Notes: generated from the letters alone by a model not told the origin. A DNA stretch of 64,000 nt from Deltaproteobacteria bacterium (GCA_025363655.1 JANYDK010000123.1:119208-183207); one strand, 5' to 3'. Positions 46,279-55,527 are shown, numbered from the stretch's first letter. A program made the numbers and translations.

Positions 46279-46453
46279 GATGTCCCTTTCAAAAGCAGTC
46301 TCGATCGCCGGACGAAAACCTCGGCTTGTCGCATCGCGAAAGGCCGGGCTGACGGAGGATAGTGGAATGACCCTCCAGGATGTTTGGAATTTGGGCCCAG
46401 GGCGGCGTGAACGGGCCGCGGACATTGTGTGTCCGACCCGCCACCCGGAACAG

Positions 46454-46482
46454 TTGACACGGAACGGTTGTACAGTACCTTG
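46454..46482 (+). promoter_or_regulatory. Putative recA promoter
   Basis: A consensus -35 TTGACA (46454-46459) is followed 16 nt later by TACCTT (46476-46481), a weak -10. A near-palindromic GTAC-A-GTAC (46470-46478) overlaps the -10 region and could be an operator, though it does not match a LexA box I know with confidence. The recA start is about 32 nt downstream. Confidence 0.4.
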
Positions 46483-46513
46483 AGGCCACCTCACCAACGG
46501 GAGCCCTTCAAAG

Positions 46514-47671
46514 ATGGACGATCGCAACAAAGCCAAGTCGCTCGAGCTCGCCCTCGCCAGCATCGAAAAAGAGTACGGAAAAGGCGCCGTGATGCGCCTC
46601 AAAGACGGCGAGCTGCCGCACGGCGAGGTCATCTCCATCCCCACCGGCTCGCTCTCGCTCGACATCGCGCTCGGCACCGGCGGCTACGCCAAGGGCCGCA
46701 TCATCGAAATCTACGGCCCCGAGTCGTCAGGCAAGACGACCCTCATGCTCCACGCCATCGCCCAGGTGCAGAAGGCAGGCGGAACGGCCGCGTTCATCGA
46801 CGCCGAGCACGCGATGGACGTCACCTACGCCCGCAAGCTCGGCGTGAAGGTCGACGAGCTCCTCCTCTCGCAGCCCGACTTCGGCGAGCAAGCGCTCGAA
46901 ATCGCCGACATGCTCGTCCGCTCCAACGCAGTCGACATCGTCGTCGTCGACTCGGTCGCCGCGCTCGTTCCCAAGGCGGAAATCGAAGGCGAAATGGGCG
47001 ACTCGCACGTCGGCGTGCAGGCCCGCCTGATGAGCCAGGCGCTCCGCAAGCTCACCGGCTCGGTGGCGCGCTCGCAGTGCCTCCTCATGTTCACCAACCA
47101 AATCCGCATGAAAATCGGCGTCATGTTCGGCTCGCCCGAGACGACGACGGGCGGCAACGCGCTCAAGTTCTACGCCTCGGTCCGCCTCGACATCCGCCGC
47201 ATCGGCGCCATCAAAGAAGCCGCCGCCAGCGACAAGGGCAAAGACCCGCTCCACGTCGGCAACCGTACGCGCGTGAAGGTCGTGAAAAACAAGCTCGCCC
47301 CGCCGTTCCGCGAGGTCGAGTTCGACATCCTCTACGGCCAGGGCATCTCGCGCTCCGGCGACATCGTCGATCTCGCGTCCGACCTCAACATCATCGAGAA
47401 GAGCGGCGCTTGGTACTCGTACGCTGGCGAGCGCATCGGTCAGGGCCGCGAAAACGCGAAGACCTTCATCGAGGGCAACCCCAAGCTGATGGACAAGCTC
47501 GAGGCCGCCGTGCTGGAAAAACACGGAATTCGCCGCACGGGGCCGCACGCTCTCGCCGTCGAGCCCGCTTCGGCCAAGGACAAAAGCCAGGACAAAAACC
47601 AGGACAAGACGGCGAAGGCGCCCAACGGCGACGCCAAGCAGCCGCCCGTCGCCGGCAAGCCTGCGAACTGA
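46514..47671 (+). CDS. recA: Recombinase RecA
   Basis: A 385-aa RecA, the strand-exchange protein and SOS co-protease. Walker A is [10 protein letters not shown], Walker [17 protein letters not shown]1 region [11 protein letters not shown]2 region [14 protein letters not shown], and the start [20 protein letters not shown] is canonical. The tail is unusual: residues about 355-385 are low-complexity and repeat Lys-Asp-Lys-x-Gln, replacing the acidic C-terminal tail of many RecAs. Start at ATG 46514 behind GGGAG. recX does not follow. Confidence 0.97.
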   Translation: MDDRNKAKSLELALASIEKEYGKGAVMRLKDGELPHGEVISIPTGSLSLDIALGTGGYAKGRIIEIYGPESSGKTTLMLHAIAQVQKAGGTAAFIDAEHAMDVTYARKLGVKVDELLLSQPDFGEQALEIADMLVRSNAVDIVVVDSVAALVPKAEIEGEMGDSHVGVQARLMSQALRKLTGSVARSQCLLMFTNQIRMKIGVMFGSPETTTGGNALKFYASVRLDIRRIGAIKEAAASDKGKDPLHVGNRTRVKVVKNKLAPPFREVEFDILYGQGISRSGDIVDLASDLNIIEKSGAWYSYAGERIGQGRENAKTFIEGNPKLMDKLEAAVLEKHGIRRTGPHALAVEPASAKDKSQDKNQDKTAKAPNGDAKQPPVAGKPAN

Positions 47672-47830
47672 CTCTGACTCTGCATCAGTGATTGCGTGAT
47701 CGTGTGACATCGAGGGGGGGAAGCAGACCATGCTGATGATGAAGCTCTGTCCGTGAGCTGAGCGGGCGCCGTGCCCGTGAGTCGCCGCAAACCGAAACCG
47801 ATGCACGCGCGAATGGGCTACCCTCCGCGC

Positions 47831-48439
47831 GTGCACGTCTTCGCGCGTTCGGCGCTGCTCGTCGCAGCGTTCGTTCTTCCTGTCTTCGCCGGTTGTCGCT
47901 GCGGCGAGAGCCAACGTCACACCATCACCGCGGTGGATGCGCCTTCGCTGTCCTCGTCGCCCGCCCCTCCGCCGCGCATCAAGGTCACGGTGCGCAGCGT
48001 CAAGCGCGCGCCGATGATCACCGAAAAAGACGAGTCGGCGGTGCTGCAGCTTCCGGTCGACCAAGTCTGGCTCGACGTCGAGACCGTCATCACCTACACG
48101 CCGGTGCGCTGCGATTCGTCGAAGTACGTGCCGCGGCCGCAGCCGGAAGAAGCCGGCGTCGCATCTCGCCGCAGCATGGTGCTCTTCAAGGTCAAAGACG
48201 TGGGCTTCGAGATCGACGGGCGAAAGACGCCGGCGAGCCAAGGAGCGCGCGACGTCGACGATCTCTGGCCTGGTCAGCAGGGCGAACGACTGGTGACGAT
48301 GGAGTGCAACGACGAGCTCCCGAAGTCGTCGCTGATCCCATTTCACTTCTACTTCTTGGTTCCCGAAGAGCTGTTGCCGAAGGCGGGCACGCTGACGTTC
48401 GCCGAGCAGCGAGTCGCGCTCGAACCGTTCGTACGCTGA
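47831..48439 (+). CDS. Hypothetical lipoprotein
   Basis: A roughly 202-aa protein with a lipoprotein signal: hydrophobic LLVAAFVLPVFAGC with lipobox Phe-Ala-Gly-Cys, then a Ser/Pro linker. The rest is beta-rich with two cysteines (PVRCDSSKYV and TMECNDELP) and ends in LTFAEQRVALEPFVR. The layout resembles the DUF4352-like immunoglobulin fold lipoproteins. GTG 47831 gives the most normal signal peptide; in-frame ATGs at 47813 and 47801 and a GTG at 47771 are alternatives. No specific function or neighbour association is evident. Confidence 0.55.
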   Translation: MHVFARSALLVAAFVLPVFAGCRCGESQRHTITAVDAPSLSSSPAPPPRIKVTVRSVKRAPMITEKDESAVLQLPVDQVWLDVETVITYTPVRCDSSKYVPRPQPEEAGVASRRSMVLFKVKDVGFEIDGRKTPASQGARDVDDLWPGQQGERLVTMECNDELPKSSLIPFHFYFLVPEELLPKAGTLTFAEQRVALEPFVR

Positions 48440-48471
48440 GCCTCGCGTTCGGTGAGGGCGAATGTCCTATT

Positions 48472-50628
48472 TCAAGGCCTTCGCTCGCTCTCGATGATTC
48501 GCTCGACCGCCTTAGCCGCGACGGTGGCGAGCGCCATCACCGTCCACTGCGGGTTGACGACGATGGTGCTGGGGAAGAGCGAGGCGTCGGCGACGAAGAG
48601 GTTGGCGATGCCGTGCACGCGAAAGTCTTCGCCGACGACGCCGTCCTCGTCGCTCTTGGCGAAGCGCATTCCGCCCTGCGGGTGAGCGGACGCGACCAGT
48701 ATCTTGTCGGCGTCGGGGCACGCGGTGCGAATCCGGTCGAGCAGCTTCTCGGGATAGAGCTCGTCGCCCTTCTTGAAGATGGCCGGATCGGCGTCGACAT
48801 CGCCGCGGATGCCGGCGAAGGCGACCTCGGATGCGCCTCCGCGGAGGTACGAGCGGGTGATGAGCGAGAGCGTCTCTTGCGTGGTGCGCATCTCGCCGTC
48901 GCTGAGCGAGAAGCGCACGTTGCCCTCGGCGTCGATGCTCCCCGACTGCGACGAGCCGATGGTGTTCGCCGTCATGCCGAGCGATCGATACGACTTCATC
49001 CACTGCCGATGCCGCGCGCCGACGCCGGGGACGAGCGAAGCCATCAGCCCGGGCGGGACGAAGGCCATCTCGAGGACGTAGTCGGAGTCTTCGCTCTTGG
49101 TGGCGACGAAGGAGATCTGGATGCCCGCATCGCCGGCCGGCTTCGGCTGTTCGTCGAAGCGTGCGACCACCGTGGCGCCGAAGTTGAAGCCGAGGTGCTG
49201 TCCGATGTGTGGCTTGCACGGTAGCCACCGGAGCGCGGCGGAGTCGATGCTGCGGAGCATCAGCGCCGCGCTCCCGACCGCGCCAGCCGAGAGCACCACG
49301 TAGTCCGCTTCGACGATTTCGCCGGCCTTCCGCTTCAGCTCGAAGCCGGTGACGCGAGCGACGCCGTTCTCGTTCTTGGCGATGAAACGCTCGATCGGCA
49401 CGTTGGCGTGCACGCGTGCACCGTCGCGTTTGGCGTCGACGATGTACGTGAGATCGGCGCTGAGCTTGTGACCGAAGTGACAGCCGTAGTTGCAGATGCC
49501 GCAACCGAAGCAGCGATCGCCACGTTTTCCAGGGTTCTTTCGCTGCTGCTCGTTCTGCGCGTGTTGGGCCGGGTTGGTCACCATGAAGGCCTTGGCGATG
49601 TCGAACATGACGTTCTCGCGCAGCTCTTCGGCGCCGTTGCGAAAGAGGAGCGAGGGCTGGATGAAGAGGTCGCTCTCGAGCGGCTGGATGCAGCTCTCGT
49701 GCTCCACCAGATCGAGCGCTGCGTTCATCGCGCCTTGAGGAATGCCTTGGGTGTTCCAGGACGCCAGCGTCGAGGCGCGCGCGCGCACCGTCATGCCCGA
49801 CGTGAGCACCGTGCTCCCGCCGACGCAGCGACCGCGGAGGAGTTGCACGTCGAGGTCTTGCGTCAGCGTCTGCAGCCCGTCCTCGAGGAGGAGCGACATG
49901 CCGCTGAGCGGATCGAGCGGGTATTCGCCGGGGGAAAAGCCGGGACCGGCCTCGAAGACGGCGACGTCGTACTTGCCGCTCTTGGCGAGGCGCGCGGCCA
50001 TGACGGCGCCGCCGGCACCCGAGCCGATGATCGCCACCTTCGGTCGACCGTCGTCGGCGAACATCTCGGACGCGGGCACGTCGCGACCCTCGGCGTGCTT
50101 CTTCAGCACGGCCTCGATGTCGACGTTGTCGATCGGCCGCTGCAGCTCTGGCATCGCCGCGGTGATGTCGGGGCGCTCCCAGACAGGTACATAACCCGTA
50201 GTTGCGAACGTCTCCTGGCCGCTGTAATAGGCCACCGCGAACATCTCGCGGAGGCTGCGGGCGATGTCGATTTGCGTCGGCACCAGGTGCTTGAACGGGG
50301 CTTCGAGGAATCCGAGGAGACGTCGCCAGAAGCCCTCGTCGGTGGTGAAGAGCTTGGCGGTGAACTCGCGAATCTCCTGTTCCCCGAGGTCGTTCGGCGT
50401 CTTCAGGTGGTCGAGCTCGATGATGACGTGGAGCGCAGTCAGGAGTTGAAGCAGCTGCGTCGCGCGCGGACTGGTGTCGAGGCGATCGAGCGTGCCGAAG
50501 AAGGCGCTGAGTCGTTCGCAGGCCTCGTCGATGATGCGCGAGTCGTCGGCGGTGTGCTCTTCGATTCCGAGCGTCGTCGGGAGGAGCGCACGGACCACCG
50601 CGTACTGCTTGTCGTCGAATTTCGGCAT
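48472..50628 (-). CDS. GMC-family flavin oxidoreductase
   Basis: A 718-aa FAD enzyme of the glucose-methanol-choline family. Residues 1-190 are a helical extension resembling small 'subunit 3'-type partners of membrane GMC dehydrogenases. The FAD-binding GSGAGGAVMAARLAKSG starts near residue 197. A four-cysteine cluster, RCFGCGICNYGCHFGHK (about residue 373), is found in a subset of the family. The C-terminal catalytic block is SAHPQGGMRF ... VADASLFPSTIVVNPQWT. Likely oxidises an alcohol group of a sterol, lipid or sugar. It is the last gene of a minus-strand operon, starting 3 nt after the hydrolase-CPBP gene. Confidence 0.85.
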   Translation of the reverse strand: MPKFDDKQYAVVRALLPTTLGIEEHTADDSRIIDEACERLSAFFGTLDRLDTSPRATQLLQLLTALHVIIELDHLKTPNDLGEQEIREFTAKLFTTDEGFWRRLLGFLEAPFKHLVPTQIDIARSLREMFAVAYYSGQETFATTGYVPVWERPDITAAMPELQRPIDNVDIEAVLKKHAEGRDVPASEMFADDGRPKVAIIGSGAGGAVMAARLAKSGKYDVAVFEAGPGFSPGEYPLDPLSGMSLLLEDGLQTLTQDLDVQLLRGRCVGGSTVLTSGMTVRARASTLASWNTQGIPQGAMNAALDLVEHESCIQPLESDLFIQPSLLFRNGAEELRENVMFDIAKAFMVTNPAQHAQNEQQRKNPGKRGDRCFGCGICNYGCHFGHKLSADLTYIVDAKRDGARVHANVPIERFIAKNENGVARVTGFELKRKAGEIVEADYVVLSAGAVGSAALMLRSIDSAALRWLPCKPHIGQHLGFNFGATVVARFDEQPKPAGDAGIQISFVATKSEDSDYVLEMAFVPPGLMASLVPGVGARHRQWMKSYRSLGMTANTIGSSQSGSIDAEGNVRFSLSDGEMRTTQETLSLITRSYLRGGASEVAFAGIRGDVDADPAIFKKGDELYPEKLLDRIRTACPDADKILVASAHPQGGMRFAKSDEDGVVGEDFRVHGIANLFVADASLFPSTIVVNPQWTVMALATVAAKAVERIIESERRP

Positions 50629-50631
50629 CGC

Positions 50632-52515
50632 TTACCACCCCTTCCAGATGACCAAATCCATGAACGCGTTGGTGAGCCAGTGCACGACGACGATCGGCCA
50701 GATGCTCCGCGTCGCGAGGATGACGGTTCCCATCACCACTCCCCACGCCAACGTCGAGGCCGCTTCGGGGAGCGGCTTGCCGAGGTGCCACGCAGTGTAC
50801 GAGAGCATCGAGAGGAAGATCGCGTAGCGACCGAAGGCGTGCGGCTTCTCTTTCCCGGTGACCCCGTCGGTGTCGACGGCGCGCGCGAGCCCGAAGAGGA
50901 GGTAGCCGCGGAAGGCGAACTCGATGACGACGAAGAACGAGAGGTACCCGAGCTCGTAGAGGACGAACTCGCCGTCGCTCGAAAAGCCTCGAAATAGGGG
51001 GTAAATCGCCCGCATCGCCGGGTTTTTGGTGCCGAGGTAGATGCCAGGGAGCCCGAGGACGAGCGTGGCGATCGAGGCCAGCAACGCCAACTTCCGACGG
51101 CCCTTCGGCGGCAGCCCGAGCCCGTAGTCGGAGAGCCGATCGCCGAACATCCATCGAATGAGGAAGCAGGGGACGACGACGAGGAGGAAGACGCCGACGA
51201 AGAACGAGATCCACTCTTGGTCCCAAGGGATGCCTGGGATGAGCGACGCGCGGCGGGGATTGTCTTCGGAGCCGGGGCCGGTCCATCCGCGGAAGAAGAC
51301 CGAGAGAATCTCGACGTTGCCTTGGAAGCCCCAAAGGAGCAGGAGCACGAACGAGCTCGCGAGAATTTTTCCGATGTCGTCGCGAAAGAGGAGCAGCTTC
51401 ACCGTCGCCGAGAGGATGCGACCGAGCGCCTTGAACGTGCCCGCTTCGAGCTCTTCGTCGGTCGCGCCGATCGAGGGCACCGGCGCCGGTTCGGGGGCCG
51501 GTGGAAGCTCTTCTTCGGGCGTCTTCAAGAACGCCAGCAGCGTCTCGTTCACGATCTCGGGCTGCTCGTTCTGCACCCAGTGGCCGCAGTCGGGGACGAT
51601 CTTCAGCTGTTGACGCGGCACCCACTGTTCGAGGCCGCGCGCCATCTCCGGGCTGAGGGCGACGTCGTCCTTGGCCCAAATCACCTGCACCGGCGCCTCG
51701 ATCGGGCGATCGGCGCGCACCGTCGGATACCAGACGGCGGCGCGATACCAGGCGAGCATCGCGGTGAGGGCGCCCGGTTGGCAGTGACTCGCGGCGAGGA
51801 GCGCGAGGTCGTCGTCGCTGAAGGCCTTCTTCTGGAAAGCATTGGCGCGGAAGAAGGTGCGCACCGTGATGTTCGGCAAGATGCCGAGGAAGATCTCGGG
51901 GACGATCGGCAGCTGGAAGAAGGCCATGTACCAGATGCGCAAGATCGGCTTCACCTGCTTGATCGCGCGGGCGAAGGCGAAGGGGTGGGGCACGTCGAGG
52001 ATGACGAGCCGCTCGAGCATCTCGGGGTAGTCGATGGCGAAGCGCCACGCCGTCGCGCCGCCCCAGTCATGACCGACGACGATCGCCTTCTCGCGCCCCA
52101 TCTTCTCGATGAGCGCGGCGACGTCGGCGGCGAGGACGTCGAAGCGATACTGACGCACGCCGGCTGGCTTGTCGCTGAGGCCGTAACCACGCTGATCGGG
52201 CACGACGACGCGGTAGCCGGCGGCGATGAGCGCGGGGATTTGGTGTTGCCACGCGTGCCAACACTCGGGGAAGCCATGAAGCAAGACGACGAGCTGGCCA
52301 TCTTCGGGGCCGCCCATGACGACGTGGAGATCGACGCCGTTGACGTCCTTCACCTTCGTCGCGGCGGCCGGCACGCCGAGTCGCGCGATCGCCTCGCGGG
52401 TGCGCTTCTCCAGCTCGGCCGCCATCTTCTTCCGCGCGCTGCGGAAGATGAGGCCGGTCGTGACCAAGGTGAGGGCGATGGCGCCGAGTACGATGAGCCA
52501 ACGATCGGGGGTCAC
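50632..52515 (-). CDS. Fusion: epoxide-hydrolase-like alpha/beta-hydrolase + CPBP membrane protease
   Basis: A 627-aa two-domain membrane protein. An N-terminal transmembrane helix precedes an alpha/beta-hydrolase (about residues 55-330) with HGFPECWHAW (oxyanion), nucleophile GHDWGGATAW (Asp, as in epoxide hydrolases and dehalogenases) and the late CGHWVQNEQP histidine. A linker rich in Pro/Glu leads to a polytopic C-terminal CPBP/CAAX-protease-like domain (about 370-627). It carries EFAFRGYLLFGL (first motif, one Glu of the usual EE pair changed), HLGKPLPEAAST and VVVHWLTNAFMD. GTG start overlaps the upstream gene stop (GTGA 52512-52515). The combination is unusual and its substrate unknown. 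Confidence 0.82.
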   Translation of the reverse strand: MTPDRWLIVLGAIALTLVTTGLIFRSARKKMAAELEKRTREAIARLGVPAAATKVKDVNGVDLHVVMGGPEDGQLVVLLHGFPECWHAWQHQIPALIAAGYRVVVPDQRGYGLSDKPAGVRQYRFDVLAADVAALIEKMGREKAIVVGHDWGGATAWRFAIDYPEMLERLVILDVPHPFAFARAIKQVKPILRIWYMAFFQLPIVPEIFLGILPNITVRTFFRANAFQKKAFSDDDLALLAASHCQPGALTAMLAWYRAAVWYPTVRADRPIEAPVQVIWAKDDVALSPEMARGLEQWVPRQQLKIVPDCGHWVQNEQPEIVNETLLAFLKTPEEELPPAPEPAPVPSIGATDEELEAGTFKALGRILSATVKLLLFRDDIGKILASSFVLLLLWGFQGNVEILSVFFRGWTGPGSEDNPRRASLIPGIPWDQEWISFFVGVFLLVVVPCFLIRWMFGDRLSDYGLGLPPKGRRKLALLASIATLVLGLPGIYLGTKNPAMRAIYPLFRGFSSDGEFVLYELGYLSFFVVIEFAFRGYLLFGLARAVDTDGVTGKEKPHAFGRYAIFLSMLSYTAWHLGKPLPEAASTLAWGVVMGTVILATRSIWPIVVVHWLTNAFMDLVIWKGW

Positions 52516-54146
52516 GCGCCGCCTCGCGTGGTGCCGCTGCTGTCGGCCTCGTCACCGCCGACGCGTCGCATGATCAGCGCGGGCTCGGGACGTCCGGCAT
52601 CGTCGTTCCAGCGATGGAGCTTCCCCGGTGCCGGTTTCCCTGCGCGATTGGGGATGCGGAGAAAGGTGTACGTCTGGTCGTGTCGAATCTCGGTGCTCGA
52701 CGATTCGACGATCGGAATCCAGGTGCCGGTGTTCCAGAACCAACGCGTCTTCTTCGACGGCGCACCCGCGGGCGCCGGCATTTGCACCTCGCTCGTCTGA
52801 TCGGGGTTGTGCGTGTGCCCGAGCGTGCACAGCTCGTAGAGCGGATTTTCTTGGAAGATCTTCTTCGCTTCGTCGGCGAGGCTGGTCGGCTCGACGAGCT
52901 GAAAGTAGGCGATGAGGCGCGCCGAGACGTACGAGAGAAGGAGCCCACCGCCGACGCTCCCGAAGCGGCCGAGGAGATCGAGCACCGCCACCGGCGTCTT
53001 CGCCTGCACCTCGGCGAGGGTCAGTTGAAGGTAGTGCCAAGCGACGAGCGTGGCGACGACGGTGGGGATCAAGACGAGCAGGAGGAAGATCGTCAACGTC
53101 CGAAACATGTAGTCCCAGTAACGTTTGCGAATCACCCGCACCATCAACGGAATGTGCTGAAAAAGCAGGCGAACCGCGAGGCCGAGGTTCTCGCGCAGCA
53201 TCACCGGCAAGAGGTTCTCGCGCGGGCGCACGTTGTCGATGAACGGGTACGAGAGCTCGATCTTGTTGATGAGATAGCGATTGAAGAACGAGCCGAAGGG
53301 GATGTTGAGCTCGGTGCCCTCGGTCTCCTTGGCGCCTTCGGCGAGTCGCTTGTCGCGCTTTGGATGCAAGGTCTCACGACCGACGACCGTCGAGTACTTG
53401 TCGAAGCGATGCCCGTGCTCGACGTAAAAGACGTTGTCGAAGACGAGCGCGTGATCGAAGAAGCGGACGCGCGGCGACACCACCTCGCGGAGCGCGTGCG
53501 GGATGTCCCAACCGTGCGCCGCCGCCAGTCGCTCGGCGAAGATGAGCCGCAAGGTGTCGCGCACCGGGCGCCAGTACCACTCGAGATCGTGGTTGCCTTT
53601 GGTGAGGTAGAGAAGATGTCCGCGATCGACCCACGTCGCGAGCGCGCGGAAGAAGGGGCGATGACCTTCGGCGATCGACGTCAATTTCCAGCTTGATTTG
53701 TAGTCGTCGGTGCGAAGCCCGTACTCGCGCTCGGACTCGTCGATCGACGACTTCAGCTCGGCTTGGTCACGCGCCTTGCCGAGCCGGCGGGTCAGCGTCG
53801 CCCAGTCACGGAGCTCGTCCTCGCTCTCGGGCACGCGCTGGAGGCGGAGAAAATCGACCACGTCGCCGTTGAGCACGAGCACCGCCGGCCGACCCGAGAG
53901 GTCGCGATGGAGCGCGTCGAGGAGCCGCGCGAAGGCTTCATCTGCGAAGAAGTGTTCGCTTCCATCATAAGTTCCGTCAGGCCGCAGGCCGTCGCCGAGG
54001 TGCAAGTCGCTCATGACGACGATCTCGGCGCCTTGCGAACGAACGGGCACCACCTTCCGCACCGTGCTCGCGTACGCTCCCTGTTTCTCCGCTTCGCTCA
54101 GCGCCTTGGCGATCTCGTCGTCGTCGTCGTGCGGCTCGTCGCTCAT
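52512..54146 (-). CDS. Membrane-associated metallophosphoesterase
   Basis: A 544-aa protein. A calcineurin-like phosphoesterase domain starts near residue 40: MSDLHLGDG, LNGDVVDFLRL, TKGNHDLEWYW, VEHGHRFDKY and, much later, LGHTHNPDQ. An insert of roughly 130 residues between the GHR and GHTH motifs contains two hydrophobic helices (TIFLLLVLIPTVVATLVAWHY and FGSVGGGLLLSYVSARLIAY), so the catalytic fold is split by a membrane hairpin. Start at ATG 54146 gives an acidic N-terminus. It heads the operon with the hydrolase-CPBP fusion and GMC oxidoreductase, overlapping the former by 4 nt. Confidence 0.82.
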   Translation of the reverse strand: MSDEPHDDDDEIAKALSEAEKQGAYASTVRKVVPVRSQGAEIVVMSDLHLGDGLRPDGTYDGSEHFFADEAFARLLDALHRDLSGRPAVLVLNGDVVDFLRLQRVPESEDELRDWATLTRRLGKARDQAELKSSIDESEREYGLRTDDYKSSWKLTSIAEGHRPFFRALATWVDRGHLLYLTKGNHDLEWYWRPVRDTLRLIFAERLAAAHGWDIPHALREVVSPRVRFFDHALVFDNVFYVEHGHRFDKYSTVVGRETLHPKRDKRLAEGAKETEGTELNIPFGSFFNRYLINKIELSYPFIDNVRPRENLLPVMLRENLGLAVRLLFQHIPLMVRVIRKRYWDYMFRTLTIFLLLVLIPTVVATLVAWHYLQLTLAEVQAKTPVAVLDLLGRFGSVGGGLLLSYVSARLIAYFQLVEPTSLADEAKKIFQENPLYELCTLGHTHNPDQTSEVQMPAPAGAPSKKTRWFWNTGTWIPIVESSSTEIRHDQTYTFLRIPNRAGKPAPGKLHRWNDDAGRPEPALIMRRVGGDEADSSGTTRGGA

Positions 54147-54261
54147 CCCCAGCGGAGCGTAACGTGGCACGAAGAACCGGATGTACTCTTTGACCGAGCC
54201 TTCTTCCCCGCGGGGTGCCGCCTTGCGTCGCCCGCCCCGAACGCTGCATCTCTCCGACACC

Positions 54262-55056
54262 ATGCTCGCTCGCATCGGCCGCACGCTCCCGCTCTTCCCG
54301 CGCCTCCCGTTCGTCGCGTTCGTCGCGCTCGCCGCGCTGCTTTTCACGGCGTTGCCCGTCGCGTCCGCTTCGGCTGGCGAAAACGCGTCCTTCGCGCTCG
54401 GGGTCGACGTCGGCTTCATCCCGACCGGTGAGCACACCGCGGTCAGCCAGCCGTCGAGCGCTCCGACGACCTTCCCGCCCACGCCGACGCCCGGAGGTGA
54501 CGGACGCGTCCCCAACGCCGGCTTCGCGCTCGGTGTCTCTGGTCGCTTCCTCTTCCCCGAGTTCGGGCCCGGTTTGCCGCGTCTGATCGCGCTCGCGGGG
54601 GTGACCGGCTTCTTCCTCCGAAGCGGCGACGCCACCTACGCCGATCTCCACGCCGGCGCGGGCAACGACACCGGCATGTCGCTCAAGCGCAACCTCGCCG
54701 TCGACCTCGCCATCGGCGGACACTTCCCGTTCTGTCGCACGCCGAAGTGCCTCGAGCTCGAGGTCTTCCTCGGCGCCACCTTCGTTCATCAGACGCTGAG
54801 CGTGCGCAGCGACGAGACCGGTGACGGCGGCGGCGTCCAAGAGGCGAGTCACTCGACGATGCGCTCGGGCGCGATGCTCGGCGCGCGGCTCACCTTCCCG
54901 CTCGTCGGCTCCGTTCGTTGGCACCTCGGCGCGCTCTTCCGCGGCCTTCCCGGCGTCAGCGTTCAGCTCGATTCACCGAGTGGAAAGTCCTACGTCGGCA
55001 GCGTCGATCCGAGCGTCGACTTGCAGCTGACCGCGGGAATCATCGTCCCCCTCTGA
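54262..55056 (+). CDS. Probable outer-membrane beta-barrel protein
   Basis: A 264-aa exported protein. ATG 54262 gives a basic N-region and hydrophobic signal (VAFVALAALLFTALPVASASA), cleaved near residue 39. The mature chain is Gly/Phe-rich with alternating strands (ENASFALGVDVGFIP, NAGFALGVSGRFLFPEFG, SGAMLGARLTFPLVGSVRWHLGALF) and ends in LTAGIIVPL, typical of small outer-membrane barrels. A cysteine pair lies in FCRTPKCLELEVF. No specific family was recognised. It is divergent from the phosphoesterase operon. Confidence 0.6.
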   Translation: MLARIGRTLPLFPRLPFVAFVALAALLFTALPVASASAGENASFALGVDVGFIPTGEHTAVSQPSSAPTTFPPTPTPGGDGRVPNAGFALGVSGRFLFPEFGPGLPRLIALAGVTGFFLRSGDATYADLHAGAGNDTGMSLKRNLAVDLAIGGHFPFCRTPKCLELEVFLGATFVHQTLSVRSDETGDGGGVQEASHSTMRSGAMLGARLTFPLVGSVRWHLGALFRGLPGVSVQLDSPSGKSYVGSVDPSVDLQLTAGIIVPL

Positions 55057-55076
55057 GAAGGGTTTCCAAGAGGGAC

Positions 55077-55451
55077 TCAGGAGCCGCGCGGCTTCCACGG
55101 CAGGGTCGCCTGGGCACGCTGGGCATCGGCGGCGCGCGACTTCTTCGTCGAGGGCGCGGGCTCGGCGGGCACTTGCTCCTTCGCGAGCAGCTCGCGCTCA
55201 CGAAGCAAGTCGGCCGTCATCAGCTCGAGGTTGTCGTAGGCGAAGGCGAGCGCGTCGAGGATGCGCGCTGGGCCGAGCTGCGGATAGCGACGCAAGAGGG
55301 TCTCGACGGTGGTGCCTTGGCGATGCCAGCCGAAGAGCCGGCGCACGGGGACCCGCGTGCCTTCGACGATCGGACTGCCATCGGCGATGTCCTCGTCGAG
55401 CAGCACGTGCGGGTGCGGGATGCGGACGGGCGGGAGCGGAGCGGGCGGCAC
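55077..55451 (-). CDS. DUF433 domain protein
   Basis: A 124-aa protein with a DUF433 fold: IVEGTRVPVRRLFGWHRQG, then TVETLLRRYPQLGPARILDALAFAYDN. DUF433 is a small helix-turn-helix-like domain found in the VapB45-type antitoxin and in stand-alone genes. No toxin gene adjoins it here, and the longer N- and C-terminal extensions (Pro-rich start, basic Ala/Pro-rich end) argue against a standard antitoxin. Start is GTG 55451. It lies downstream of the Gld-type ABC cluster on the same strand but is separated by 163 bp with strong hairpins. Confidence 0.7.
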   Translation of the reverse strand: MPPAPLPPVRIPHPHVLLDEDIADGSPIVEGTRVPVRRLFGWHRQGTTVETLLRRYPQLGPARILDALAFAYDNLELMTADLLRERELLAKEQVPAEPAPSTKKSRAADAQRAQATLPWKPRGS

Positions 55452-55527
55452 GGAGGCAGGAACCTAGCAGCCTCGGCTCGCGTGGCCACCTTCCGGTCAA
55501 AGTCGCGAAGTGAAAACGAGACGGCTC

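Noticed and set aside
46460..46485. LexA box at recA
   Set aside because: Only a short GTAC-A-GTAC near-palindrome is present; it does not match a LexA consensus I can cite with confidence, so it is mentioned only as a possible operator.
48512..52048. Minus-strand open frame of nearly 1,180 codons across the GMC and hydrolase genes
   Set aside because: It lies in another frame of the same strand, is extremely Arg-rich and spans the boundary of two well-supported genes.
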